A stretch of DNA of 64,000 nucleotides from Natrinema sp. DC36. GTDB lineage: Archaea > Halobacteriota > Halobacteria > Halobacteriales > Natrialbaceae. The stretch covers positions 3,224,001 to 3,288,000 of the forward strand of contig NZ_CP084472.1 in the NCBI RefSeq assembly GCF_020405225.1, written 5' to 3'. The translations under genes were made by a program, and so were the position numbers. The notes beneath the pieces were generated by a model. It searched no databases and had not been told where the DNA came from. It saw only the letters and a program-made list of their open reading frames with translations. Below are positions 51,924 to 60,727 of the stretch, piece by piece; within the stretch, counting starts at the first letter, position 1; each line of letters begins with the position of its first letter.

Positions 51924-53549
51924 TCAGTCGTCGTCGGAGGCCGCCGACCCGGTCGGGGCGGTGGAACGGTCCTCTTCGCGCAAGAAGACCGCCCGACGGC
52001 TGCCGAAGACCCAGATCATGACGCCGACGGCGATCAGGGTGATGATCGCGAAGGGGCCGCCGGCGATGATCGCGGCCTGTTGGAGCGCCGAGGTGCCGCC
52101 GGCGACCATCAACAGCGAGGCCAGCGAGCCCATGAGGCCGCCCCAGATGACGCGGTTGATCGTCGACGGCTTCTGCTTGCCGCCGGTGGTGAGCATCCCC
52201 AGCGCGAGCGTCGAGGAGTCCGCCGACGTGACGAAGAACGTCGTCACCAGCACCAGGAAGAGCACCGTAAGCAACTCGCCGGCCGGCAGCGCCTCGAACA
52301 GCGGGTAACCGGCGACGGCCTCGTTGAACCCCCAGGCCTCGAGCGTGCCGAGGATGTCGGCCTGCCCGTTCGACTGCATGAAGATGGACGTTCCGCCCAT
52401 CGTCGCGAACCAGGGGATCGTGATGGCCGTGGACGCGACGACGCCGGTCGCCGCGACCTGTCGGACGGTCCGACCTCGAGAAATCCGGGCGATGAACAGC
52501 CCGACGAACGGCGCCCAGGAGAACCACCACGCCCAGTAGAAGACGGTCCAGGCCCCGACGAAACTGGAGTCGGCACCCTGCCCGCCGGTCTCGCCGGCAC
52601 CCATGAAGAAGCTCATCGAGACGAATTCGTTGATGTACGCTCCCAGCGCCTGGGTCCCGACGGTCATGATGTACACCGTCGGCCCGAGGATGAACGCCGC
52701 GGCCGTCAGGACGGCGAACAGCGCCATGTTGAAGTACGAGATGCGGCGGATCCCGCGCTCGACGCCGAGCGCGACCGAGATGGTAAACGCCACGGTCAGC
52801 CCCGTGATCACGAGGACGGTCCCCGCGTCGCCGAACTCGACGCCGCCGGCGTACTCGAGGCCGACGAGGAACTGATTTCCGACCAGCCCGAGCGTCGTCG
52901 CGATGCCGCCGATGGTCGCGAAGACGGCGAGGATGTCCACGAGCTTCGCCCAGGGGCTGTCGAGGTTGTCGAAGCCGATGATCGGCCCGATGATCGTCGA
53001 GATGCGCATCGGCGCGTCCCGGCGGTAGGCGAAGTAAGCGATCGGAATCGCGACGATCACGTACGCCGACCACGCCGAGAGCCCCCAGTGGAAGAACGTG
53101 TACTGGAGCGCGCTGACGGCGGCGCCCGTCGACTCCGCTTCGACCCCCGAGAAGGGCGAGGGCGTCGAGTAGTGGAAGATCGCCTCCGCCGGGCCCCAGA
53201 AGACGATGCCGGCGGCGATTCCCGCGGAGTACAGCATCGCGAAGTACGCGAGGAAGCTGAACTCGGGATCCTCGTCCTCCTCTCCCAGCTTGATGTTGCC
53301 CCACGGACCGAAGATCAGGTACAACACGAACGCCACGAGGGCGAACATCGAGACGAGATACGCCCAGCCGAAACTCGTCCAGAGGAACTCGTTGGTTCCC
53401 TCCATGATATCGAGCGTTCGGCTCTCGCGGAAGAGAAACGCCGCGACGATCAGCACGGCGACGACGAACCCGATCCCGAAGACGGTGGGATCGAGTTCGT
53501 CGAGGAACGTTCGGACCGCGCCGTCCCCGTCCCGTTCGCGATCACTCAT
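51924..53549 (-). CDS. BCCT family osmolyte (glycine betaine-type) transporter
   Basis: The 541-residue protein has 12 predicted helices. The signature regions are present: YSAGIAAGIVFWGPAEAIFHY, FTISVALGVERGIRRISYFN, and the BCCT motif WAWWFSWAPFVGLFIARISRGRT. In BetP the first region has GMGIG, linked to Na+-coupled betaine; here it reads GIAAG, so ion coupling or substrate may differ. It lies among the glycine betaine catabolism genes, which makes betaine, dimethylglycine or sarcosine uptake the likely role. A 45-codon ORF overlaps its start. Confidence 0.93.
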   Translation of the reverse strand: MSDRERDGDGAVRTFLDELDPTVFGIGFVVAVLIVAAFLFRESRTLDIMEGTNEFLWTSFGWAYLVSMFALVAFVLYLIFGPWGNIKLGEEDEDPEFSFLAYFAMLYSAGIAAGIVFWGPAEAIFHYSTPSPFSGVEAESTGAAVSALQYTFFHWGLSAWSAYVIVAIPIAYFAYRRDAPMRISTIIGPIIGFDNLDSPWAKLVDILAVFATIGGIATTLGLVGNQFLVGLEYAGGVEFGDAGTVLVITGLTVAFTISVALGVERGIRRISYFNMALFAVLTAAAFILGPTVYIMTVGTQALGAYINEFVSMSFFMGAGETGGQGADSSFVGAWTVFYWAWWFSWAPFVGLFIARISRGRTVRQVAATGVVASTAITIPWFATMGGTSIFMQSNGQADILGTLEAWGFNEAVAGYPLFEALPAGELLTVLFLVLVTTFFVTSADSSTLALGMLTTGGKQKPSTINRVIWGGLMGSLASLLMVAGGTSALQQAAIIAGGPFAIITLIAVGVMIWVFGSRRAVFLREEDRSTAPTGSAASDDD

Positions 53550-53679
53550 CGCGGATCACACGCCACCGGCGTCCGGTCCCTCGATCGCTCGGTCGGTTCG
53601 TCTCGAATTCGCTTACGGCTGACTCGACGAACGCACCCTCGTTTCGCACCGGCACAGCTTTTGTGCCATTACGTTCCAT
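53542..53679 (-). CDS. candidate 45-residue leader ORF overlapping the BCCT start
   Basis: An ATG at 53679 opens 45 codons (MERNGTKAVPVRNEGAFVES ... RRWRVIRDE) ending with a TGA at 53544-53542, so its last codons overlap the BCCT start codon at 53549. A TATA-like TTGGTATTC (centre about 53705) lies 26 bases ahead. No known motif; it may be a leader peptide coupling translation, or chance in GC-rich DNA. Confidence 0.4.
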   Translation of the reverse strand: MERNGTKAVPVRNEGAFVESAVSEFETNRPSDRGTGRRWRVIRDE

Positions 53680-53746
53680 GATCTCATGCACCGTGGTGAA
53701 GAATACCAAGCTCCTCAATCAAGATTCATCTTAATAACCGGCGTCG

Positions 53747-53755
53747 CTTTTATAC
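53747..53755 (-). promoter_or_regulatory. strong TATA box in the BCCT upstream region
   Basis: GGTATAAAAG on the minus strand is the most consensus-like TATA element between the ammonia-lyase gene and the BCCT gene. Transcription from it would begin near 53725, giving a long leader to the BCCT start at 53549 that would contain the 45-codon ORF. Confidence 0.5.
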
Positions 53756-53792
53756 CGCCGATCGAACCGGTTAGCGGGCGAGCCGGGGATAG

Positions 53793-55028
53793 TCACGCGT
53801 TGACGTGTCGGACCTCGTAGCCGTGATCCCGGAGCGACCGGACGATCGTCCGCGATTGGCCCGAACCGCTCGTCTGGATCTGGAAGACGAGATGCGCCTC
53901 GCCCACGTCGAGTTCGGGTGCCGAACGGTCGTGGCGGACGGTCTGGATGTTAGCACCGTATTCGGCGATGATCCCCGAAACGTCCTCCATCTTGCCGGGT
54001 CGATCGTCGATCCGGACGCGCAGACGCAGCAGTTGCTCGCGGTCTGTCAGCGCGTGAACGAGCACGGTCTGTAACATCGTCATATCGAGGTTGCCGCCGC
54101 CCAGCAGCGGCATGACCGTCTCGCCGCGCACGTCGAGTTCGTCGCTGATGATCGCGGCGACCGACGCCGCACCGGCGCCCTCGACGACCTGTTTGGCGCG
54201 CTCGAGCAAGAGGAGAACCGCTCGAGCGATCTCGCCGTCGGTGACGGTGACGATCTCGTCGACGTGCTCGTCGATCAGCGAGAGCGTCAGCTCCGAGATG
54301 CCGCCGGTCGCGATGCCGTCCGCGATCGTGTCCACGGAATCGAGGGCGACGGGCGTTCCCTTCCGGAGACTCTCGGAAACGGTCGCCGCGCCGCTGGCCT
54401 GCACGCCGACGATTCGCGTCTCCGGCGAGCGCTCGGCGAAAGCCGTCGCGATCCCCGAGATGAGGCCCCCGCCGCCGATCGGAACGACGACGGTCTCCAC
54501 CGACGGGAGGTCGTCGGCCATCTCGAGGCCGAGCGTCCCCTGCCCGGCGACGATCGCGGGGTCGTCGTAGGCGTGGACGAACGCCGTCCGCTCGTCGTCG
54601 ACGAGCCCCTTCGCGTGCGCCATCGCCTCGCGAAAGTCGCCGCCGACGAGTTCGACGTCGGCGCCGTAGCTTCGGGTGGCGTCAACCTTCGCCTGGGGCG
54701 CCCCTCTGGGCATGACGATCGTCGAGTCGACGCCGAGTTTCGTCGCCGCGAGCGCGACGCCCTGTGCGTGGTTGCCGGCGCTGGCCGCGACGACTCGATC
54801 CAGTCCGCCCTCGGCGACGCACTGTGCGATCTTGTTGTACGCGCCGCGGGTCTTGAACGAGCCCGTCCACTGGAGGTGCTCCATCTTGAGGTGGACCTCG
54901 CCGCCGGTCAGTTCGTCCAACGACGTGCTCCGCTCGACCGGGGTGTGCTTGACGACCGACTCGTCGTCGAGCCGGTCGCGGGCCGCTTCGATGTCGGCGA
55001 ACTCGACGGTCCCGTCGTTTCGGCCCAT
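53793..55028 (-). CDS. ilvA: threonine/serine ammonia-lyase with ACT domain
   Basis: The 411-residue PLP fold-type II enzyme has the lysine K59 in WTGSFKTRGAYNK, SAGNHAQGVALAA, the phosphate loop PIGGGGLISG and a C-terminal ACT domain (LLRLRVRIDDRPGKMEDVSGIIAEYGANIQTVRHDR). It deaminates threonine to 2-oxobutyrate or serine to pyruvate. It starts 5 bases after the stop of the sarcosine/dimethylglycine dehydrogenase gene (55034), so the two are translated as one unit. This placement suggests serine deamination at the end of glycine betaine breakdown rather than isoleucine synthesis. Confidence 0.92.
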   Translation of the reverse strand: MGRNDGTVEFADIEAARDRLDDESVVKHTPVERSTSLDELTGGEVHLKMEHLQWTGSFKTRGAYNKIAQCVAEGGLDRVVAASAGNHAQGVALAATKLGVDSTIVMPRGAPQAKVDATRSYGADVELVGGDFREAMAHAKGLVDDERTAFVHAYDDPAIVAGQGTLGLEMADDLPSVETVVVPIGGGGLISGIATAFAERSPETRIVGVQASGAATVSESLRKGTPVALDSVDTIADGIATGGISELTLSLIDEHVDEIVTVTDGEIARAVLLLLERAKQVVEGAGAASVAAIISDELDVRGETVMPLLGGGNLDMTMLQTVLVHALTDREQLLRLRVRIDDRPGKMEDVSGIIAEYGANIQTVRHDRSAPELDVGEAHLVFQIQTSGSGQSRTIVRSLRDHGYEVRHVNA

Positions 55029-55033
55029 GGCGT

Positions 55034-57550
55034 TCACCGAATCATCTTCTCGCGATCGGGATCGAACAGCGGTTCGTCCCGGACCGTCGCGGCGTGGCGT
55101 TCGTTCTCGTAGCTGATTTCGACGTCGCGGCCCGCCTCGGCGTCGGCCGCCGGCAGATAGGCGTACGCGATCCCGGCATCGATCGTGTAGCCGTAGTCCG
55201 CGCGGGCGACGTCACCGAGCACCTCGCCGCTGTCGGGATCGAGCACCGGATGACCCGCGTCGACGACCGTCCCGGGCTCGTCGAGCGTGATCGGGGCGAT
55301 CTTCCGGTCGATCCCGCCGTCGCGAGCCTCGAGCAGCGCCTCCCTGCCGACGAAATCGGTCTCGAGGTCGACCGCGAAGCCGATCCCCGCCTCGTAGGGG
55401 TTGTACTCGGGAGTAACGTCGGTTCCCCACAGCCGGAACCCCTTCTCCATGCTCGTCGAATCGAGGGCCTCCCAACCCATCGGGACGATGCCGTACTCCT
55501 CGCCGGCGTCCTCGATCCGCTCCCAGAGCTGCGCGCCGTACTCCATCGGCGCGTACAGCTCCCAACCCAGCTCGCCGGCGTAGGAGAGCCGGAGCATCGT
55601 GACCGGAACGCTCCCGCAGTAGGTCTCTTCGGCGGTGTAGAACGGGAACGCGTCGTTCGAGAGGTCGGCCTCGACGAGCGACGACAGGACGTTTCGCGCC
55701 TCCGGGCCGAAGACGCCGATCCCGCACATGCTCGAGTCGTGGGTCCTCACCGAGACGGAGCCGTCGTCGGGCGCGTGCTCGCGGATCCACCGGGAGTGCA
55801 GCGTCGCGGAGTTGCCGCCGCCGGTGAACACCACGTACCGGTCGTCCGCAAATCGAGCGACCGTCACGTCGGCGAGAATCCCGCCATCCTCGTTGCACAT
55901 CGCCGCGTAGCGGATCCGGCCCGGAGAGACGTCGATATCGTTCGTTAGGAGCCTCTGGAGGAGAACCGTCGCGCCGTCGCCGGTCACCTCGATCCCGGTG
56001 TACGTGGTCATGTCGACCATCCCGACGCGGTCGCGGACCGCCTGGTGCTCGACGCCCTGTGCTTTCGACCAGTTGCGCTCGAGCCAGTCCGGCCTGTCGG
56101 GCACGTCGTACTCCTCGAGCAGGGACTCGTTCGTCTCGTACCACTGCGGCGTCTCCCAGCCGCCCGAGTCGTAGAACTCGGCGCCGAGTTCCCGCTGTCG
56201 CTGGTAGAACGGACTTCGACGGAGCCCGCGCTGCCCCTGAGGCTGTTCGCGCGGGTGGATCAGCTGGTAGACCTCCTGGTACTGCTGTGCGCCGCGACCC
56301 CGCGTGTACTCCCGCGAGCCGGCGTGGGGCTGGAACCGCGAGACGTGCGCCCCCGTGGCGTCGACGCGCTCGCCGTCGAGGCGGGGGACGCCGTCTTCCA
56401 TCCAGTGGGCGACGATGCTCCCCGCGCCGCCAGACTGCGTGACCCAGATCGCGAGCGCCCACCAGAGCCCGTCGATTTCCGCCGTCGGGCCGAGGATCGG
56501 CATTCCGTCGGGAGTGAAACAGAACATCCCGTTGATCCCGGACTCGAACTCGGCGTCGCGCAGCGACGGAACGAGTTCGCACGCCGCGTCGTAGGCCGTC
56601 TGCTCGTGATCCGGGTGGGTGTTCTCGTAGAAGTGCTCCGCGGTGAACTCCCGCAGCGAGGGGTACTCGAGGCCGAGATCCTCGAGTCGCTCCGGGCCGT
56701 AGATGTCCGCGGGATCGACCAGCAGCGGTTCGTGGTTGTACGAGCCGACGCCGTAGCGTTCGCCGTGCTGGCGGAAGTACAGCGACCGGTCCTGGTGGCG
56801 GAGCAGCGGCTGTTCGATCTCGCGGCTCGCCCCCGCGAGTTCCGGCAGATCGTCGGAGACGAGGTACTGGTGGGCGCAGGGGATCAACGGAATATCGACG
56901 TCGACCATGTCGCCGAACAGCGGGCCCCAGATGTTCGTCGCGAGGAGCACCTCGTCGGCCTCGACGCGCCCGCGGTCGGTGACGACCGCCCGGATCTCGC
57001 CGCCCGCGACCTCGAGATCGGTCACCGTCGTCTCGCCGTAGAACTCTGCGCCCGCCGCTCGAGCCGACTCGGCCATCGTCGCCGAGGCGTCGACGGCGTG
57101 GGCCTTGCCGTCCGTCGGGACGAAGTAGCCGCCGTTGATGACCGACTCGTCGACCTGCGGGACGCGGTCGGCGACCTCGGCGGGCGAGAGGAGTTCCCCG
57201 TCCTCGATGCCGTAGGCCTGGCCTCGTTCGCGCTTTCGTTTCAGGTAGTCCCACCGGTCCTCGGTGTACGCGACCTCGATGCCGCCGCTCGTTCGGAAGC
57301 TCTCGAGGTCCTCGTACAGCTCGCGCGTGTACGACGCCATCCGGGTCATCAGCTTGGTGCCGCCCGTCTGGAACACCAGTCCGGGGGCGTGGGAGGTGGA
57401 GCCGCCGGTCTCGAACAGCGGCCCCTGATCGACGACCACCACGTCCTCGCGGCCGAGACGGGTGAGGTGGTAGGCGGCGCTACAGCCGACGCAGCCGGCG
57501 CCGACGACGACGGTTCCCGCGTCGGCGGGAAGTGTGGTCCCTGTACTCAT
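55034..57550 (-). CDS. dimethylglycine/sarcosine dehydrogenase: FAD oxidoreductase fused to GcvT
   Basis: In the 838-residue protein, an N-terminal DAO domain with VVVGAGCVGCSAAYHL (FAD) and GGSTSH54APGL, whose His aligns with the covalent FAD site of dimethylglycine dehydrogenase, precedes an FAO_M-type linker. The C-terminal half is GcvT plus GcvT_C (DMTTYTGIEVTGDGA, LRLSYAGELGWELYAPMEYGAQLWE, AGIGFAVDLETDFVGREALLE). It oxidatively demethylates dimethylglycine or sarcosine and passes the methyl carbon to tetrahydrofolate. It is co-transcribed with the ammonia-lyase. The substrate choice between DMG and sarcosine is inferred from context. Confidence 0.92.
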   Translation of the reverse strand: MSTGTTLPADAGTVVVGAGCVGCSAAYHLTRLGREDVVVVDQGPLFETGGSTSHAPGLVFQTGGTKLMTRMASYTRELYEDLESFRTSGGIEVAYTEDRWDYLKRKRERGQAYGIEDGELLSPAEVADRVPQVDESVINGGYFVPTDGKAHAVDASATMAESARAAGAEFYGETTVTDLEVAGGEIRAVVTDRGRVEADEVLLATNIWGPLFGDMVDVDIPLIPCAHQYLVSDDLPELAGASREIEQPLLRHQDRSLYFRQHGERYGVGSYNHEPLLVDPADIYGPERLEDLGLEYPSLREFTAEHFYENTHPDHEQTAYDAACELVPSLRDAEFESGINGMFCFTPDGMPILGPTAEIDGLWWALAIWVTQSGGAGSIVAHWMEDGVPRLDGERVDATGAHVSRFQPHAGSREYTRGRGAQQYQEVYQLIHPREQPQGQRGLRRSPFYQRQRELGAEFYDSGGWETPQWYETNESLLEEYDVPDRPDWLERNWSKAQGVEHQAVRDRVGMVDMTTYTGIEVTGDGATVLLQRLLTNDIDVSPGRIRYAAMCNEDGGILADVTVARFADDRYVVFTGGGNSATLHSRWIREHAPDDGSVSVRTHDSSMCGIGVFGPEARNVLSSLVEADLSNDAFPFYTAEETYCGSVPVTMLRLSYAGELGWELYAPMEYGAQLWERIEDAGEEYGIVPMGWEALDSTSMEKGFRLWGTDVTPEYNPYEAGIGFAVDLETDFVGREALLEARDGGIDRKIAPITLDEPGTVVDAGHPVLDPDSGEVLGDVARADYGYTIDAGIAYAYLPAADAEAGRDVEISYENERHAATVRDEPLFDPDREKMIR

Positions 57551-57756
57551 GTGTCATGGGTACTGCCAGACGGTCGAGCATAGCTATCCGGGTGGATAAT
57601 CTGTGGCGTATAACAACCGGCGGGGTGAGAAGAACCCAGAGCCGCCGGAATTCATCCGGATACCGGCCGACAGCGGTCCGAACCCATCGGCGGTCGCTAC
57701 GGTCTCGAGCGGGCCGAATCCCTCACCATCGAATCGGAGAACGGGCGGCGAGAGAA

Positions 57757-58902
57757 CTAGTCGTCGAACCGATCCAATCGAAACATATCGATCGGGTGGT
57801 CGGTGTCGCCGTCGACCGCGAGGTCGGCGAGGATCTCGCCGACGACGCTGGCGAACTTGAAGCCGTGGCCCGAGAAGCCCGCGCCGACGGCCACCTGCGG
57901 GTGATCGGGAAGCGTATCGAGAATGAAGTGCTCGTCGGGGGAGTTCGTGAACATGCAGGTCGCGAGCCGCATCGTCGGGCCGGCCGCTTCGGGGAAGTAG
58001 TTCGCCGTGACCTCCCGGAGCAGGCGCTCGTCCTCGAGTCCGGGTTCGGTATCGTAGTCGTCCGGATCGACCCGCTCGTCGCGGTGGTGGTACTTGCCGA
58101 TTTTGAACCCCGGCACGTCGTAGATCGGCAGCCCGTAGAAGCGCCCCTCGGGAACCTCGAGGTTCCAGACGGGGAAGTTCTCGGGCTCGAACGTCGACGG
58201 TCGCTCGGGTTGGAACCAGCCCAGCACCTGCCGCTCGGGGACCGCGAGCCCCTCGAGCGCGTCGGCGAACTTGTGATTCCAGGCACCGGCGGCGAGCACC
58301 ATACTTTCGGCGTCGTACGTGCCGCGGTCGGTCTCGACGCGGACGCCGCCGTCGGGCGTCGGCTCCCACTCGAGGACCCGTTCGCGGGCGCGAACCTCGG
58401 CACCCGCCGCCTGCGCCGCCTCAACGTGGCCGACGATCGCCTGTTCGGGGACGACAAATCCGCCGTCGGGCTGGTACAGCGCTTTGTACCCCTCCGGGAG
58501 TCGATAGCCGGGGAACCGTTCGGTAACCTCCTCGCTCGTGAGCACCTCGTGGGGAATATCGTGTTCCTCGCAGGAGCGCAACGATCCCTCGAAGACGACG
58601 TTGTCCTCCGGGCCGGCGTCGATCGACCCCGTCCGCTGAATCACCTCGCGACCGGTTTCGTCCGCGAGGTCGTCCCAGAGGTCGTAGGCCCGTTCGATGA
58701 GCGGGATGTAGGAGGGATGTTCGTAGTACGCGCGACGGATGATCCGCGTGATGCCGTGTGACGACCCCATCGTGTGGGGCACGTCGTAGCGCTCGAGTCC
58801 CAGCACGTCGAGCCCGCGGTCGGCGAGGTGGAAGGCCGTCGCGCTGCCCATCCCGCCGACGCCGATCACGACGACGTCGTATCGGTCTCCTGTCGGAGGC
58901 AT
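57757..58902 (-). CDS. monomeric sarcosine oxidase-like FAD enzyme
   Basis: The 381-residue MSOX-type protein has VVVIGVGGMGSATAFHLADRG (FAD), GSSHGITRIIRRAYYEHPSY, and the covalent-FAD cysteine C316 in ATCMFTNSPDEHFILDTLP, equal to Cys315 of the Bacillus enzyme, then GAGFSGHGFKFA. It should oxidise sarcosine (or another N-methylamino acid) to glycine, formaldehyde and H2O2. It stands between the dehydrogenase and the Rieske gene. AATCAAG occurs 28-34 bases ahead of its start, related to the box upstream of glyA. Confidence 0.92.
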   Translation of the reverse strand: MPPTGDRYDVVVIGVGGMGSATAFHLADRGLDVLGLERYDVPHTMGSSHGITRIIRRAYYEHPSYIPLIERAYDLWDDLADETGREVIQRTGSIDAGPEDNVVFEGSLRSCEEHDIPHEVLTSEEVTERFPGYRLPEGYKALYQPDGGFVVPEQAIVGHVEAAQAAGAEVRARERVLEWEPTPDGGVRVETDRGTYDAESMVLAAGAWNHKFADALEGLAVPERQVLGWFQPERPSTFEPENFPVWNLEVPEGRFYGLPIYDVPGFKIGKYHHRDERVDPDDYDTEPGLEDERLLREVTANYFPEAAGPTMRLATCMFTNSPDEHFILDTLPDHPQVAVGAGFSGHGFKFASVVGEILADLAVDGDTDHPIDMFRLDRFDD

Positions 58903-59109
58903 ACTGCCGACCGATTCGAGGACGTACCCCTTGATTGTTAGTCCGTCTCACACCGTCCCTTTTTGAAGCGTCGGCGAGCGAGCGGCGTCGGGACCGTCGG
59001 CTGACCGTCATCGCGGTTCGGCCCAACCGTTCGGTCCCGACTATACGGTCGACCGCCACTCGAGACCCTCGGCGGGCGCAGCGGCCGGCATCACTTATAC
59101 GTGCGAACT

Positions 59110-59131
59110 ACCTGCGATCAAGCCTTATTGA
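59110..59131 (+). promoter_or_regulatory. Rieske-gene promoter with ACCTGCGATCAAG box
   Basis: ACCTGCGATCAAG (59110-59122) is immediately followed by the TATA-like CCTTATTG (59123-59130) about 30 bases before the ATG at 59159. The 13 bases are identical to those at 50195-50207 ahead of glyA, and in both cases lie next to TATA. Confidence 0.65.
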
Positions 59132-59158
59132 ACGATACGGCATGGGATAGCATACAAC

Positions 59159-60298
59159 ATGACCCGGTGGAACAACGGACGCGACGAGGTCGAACCGGTC
59201 AGTCCCGACATCACCGACGAGACGAACGCCCTGCCCGCGCGGTACTTCACCGATCCGGCCGTCCACGAGATGGAGAAGGAGGCCGTGTTCGGCCGGTACT
59301 GGGTGTACGCGGGACACGCGAACTGCATTCCGGAGCCGGGGGATCACTTCACCCGAAATATCGGCGATCGGGAGATCATCGTCGTTCGGACCCACGACGG
59401 CGACGTCGAGGCGTTCTACAACGTCTGCGCGCATCGCGGGTCGGCGATGGTCGAGGAGACGCCGATGACCGATCCGGGCAACGCGAACCGGATCCAGTGT
59501 CCGTACCACCTCTGGACGTACGACCTCGACGGGGAACTCGCGAGCACGCCCAAGAGCTTCGAGGACGCGCGACTGAACCCCGACCTCGAGGACGAAGATA
59601 TCACCCCGATCGATCCCGACGAGAGCGCTCTCATGTCGGTCCACACCGATCGCATCGGCCCGTTCGTCTTCGTCAACTTCGACGAGGAGCCGATGAGCCT
59701 CGCGGAGCAGGCCGGCACGATGAAGACCGAACTCGAGTCGCTCCCGCTCGAGGAGTATCAGCTCGCCCGACGCATCGTCTCGGAGGTCGAGTGCAACTGG
59801 AAGGTCTTCGGCGGCAACTACTCCGAGTGCGACCACTGCCAGGCCAATCACCAGGACTGGGTCAAAGACCTCGAGCTCCTCGACTCCGAACTCGAGGTCG
59901 ACGACTACCACTGGATCCTCCACTACAAACACGGGGAAGACGTCGACGACGAGATGCGCATCCACGAGGAACACGAGGCGAAGTTCTACTACTTCTGGCC
60001 GAACTTCACGGTCAACATGTACGGGACCGCCGACGGCTACGGCACCTACATCATCGACCCTATCGACGAGGGGCGCTTCCAGCTCGTCGCGGACTACTAC
60101 TTCAAGGATCCCGACCTGACCGAGGAAGAAGAGACGTTCATCCGGACGAGCAGGCAGCTCCAGGAGGAGGATTTCGAGCTCGTCGAGCGCCAGCAACGCG
60201 GCCTCGATTCGGGCGCGATCGCGCAGGCTCGGCTCGGTCCGAACGAGCACACCGTCCACAGGCTCCACCGCCTCGCACAGGAGGCCTACGAGGCCTGA
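59159..60298 (+). CDS. Rieske (2Fe-2S) oxygenase alpha subunit, glycine betaine monooxygenase-type (GbcA-like)
   Basis: The 379-residue terminal oxygenase has a Rieske cluster in C90AH92...C114PYH117 and a mononuclear iron site in NYSECDH226CQANH231. Its family includes carnitine, glycine betaine and stachydrine monooxygenases. With dimethylglycine dehydrogenase, sarcosine oxidase, a BCCT transporter and glyA nearby, demethylation of glycine betaine to dimethylglycine is the likely reaction. It needs a reductase (GbcB-type ferredoxin/flavin subunit), which is not in the window. Choline or carnitine are alternatives. Confidence 0.9.
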   Translation: MTRWNNGRDEVEPVSPDITDETNALPARYFTDPAVHEMEKEAVFGRYWVYAGHANCIPEPGDHFTRNIGDREIIVVRTHDGDVEAFYNVCAHRGSAMVEETPMTDPGNANRIQCPYHLWTYDLDGELASTPKSFEDARLNPDLEDEDITPIDPDESALMSVHTDRIGPFVFVNFDEEPMSLAEQAGTMKTELESLPLEEYQLARRIVSEVECNWKVFGGNYSECDHCQANHQDWVKDLELLDSELEVDDYHWILHYKHGEDVDDEMRIHEEHEAKFYYFWPNFTVNMYGTADGYGTYIIDPIDEGRFQLVADYYFKDPDLTEEEETFIRTSRQLQEEDFELVERQQRGLDSGAIAQARLGPNEHTVHRLHRLAQEAYEA

Positions 60299-60324
60299 CC
60301 GCCCCGCTCTATCCGCCTTCGCTC

Positions 60325-60681
60325 ATGACCCACCACCAACAGCCCGCGTTCGCGGTCGCGTGTGAGGAGTGCGACATCGACGTAGAGCCCGACTCGGCGA
60401 ATGAGACCGTCGACTTCTACCGCCGACACCGTCGGCAGACGGGCCACGACGTGGTCCTCACGCGTGCCGACCTCGAGTTCGAGCCCCCGGCCAGTGACGA
60501 CCTCGTGACCGTCATCGCCGGCCTGGAGAAGCGCTACGAGAACGGCGTCCCGATCGGCATCGTCGCGGCGGCGATGAGTGAGCAGGGGTTCTCCGTCGGC
60601 GAAACGCTCGAGGAGATCTACGAGGTGCGAATGACCGGTGCGCTCTACGAGCCCCGCGACGATCATCTCGCCGCGTTCTGA
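60325..60681 (+). CDS. small protein with MCM-C-terminal-like winged helix
   Basis: The 118-residue protein has an N-terminal CEECDIDV half of a possible zinc site. Its C-terminus is VTVIAGLEKRYENGVPIGIVAAAMSEQGFSV ... EVRMTGALYEPRDDHLAAF, which has the pattern of the winged helix at the end of archaeal MCM helicases. It starts 26 bases after the Rieske gene and is probably co-transcribed. It could be a local DNA-binding regulator; this is inference. Confidence 0.75.
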   Translation: MTHHQQPAFAVACEECDIDVEPDSANETVDFYRRHRRQTGHDVVLTRADLEFEPPASDDLVTVIAGLEKRYENGVPIGIVAAAMSEQGFSVGETLEEIYEVRMTGALYEPRDDHLAAF

Positions 60682-60727
60682 GCCGTCCCTTCCGTCCGAT
60701 GCATCCGGTTCCGTCCCGTCTCGCGAG

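Noticed and set aside
53718-53723. ATCAAG upstream of the BCCT gene as another copy of the shared promoter box
   Set aside because: It is on the opposite strand to the transporter gene and lacks the ACCTGCG part, so it is not counted with the glyA and Rieske boxes.
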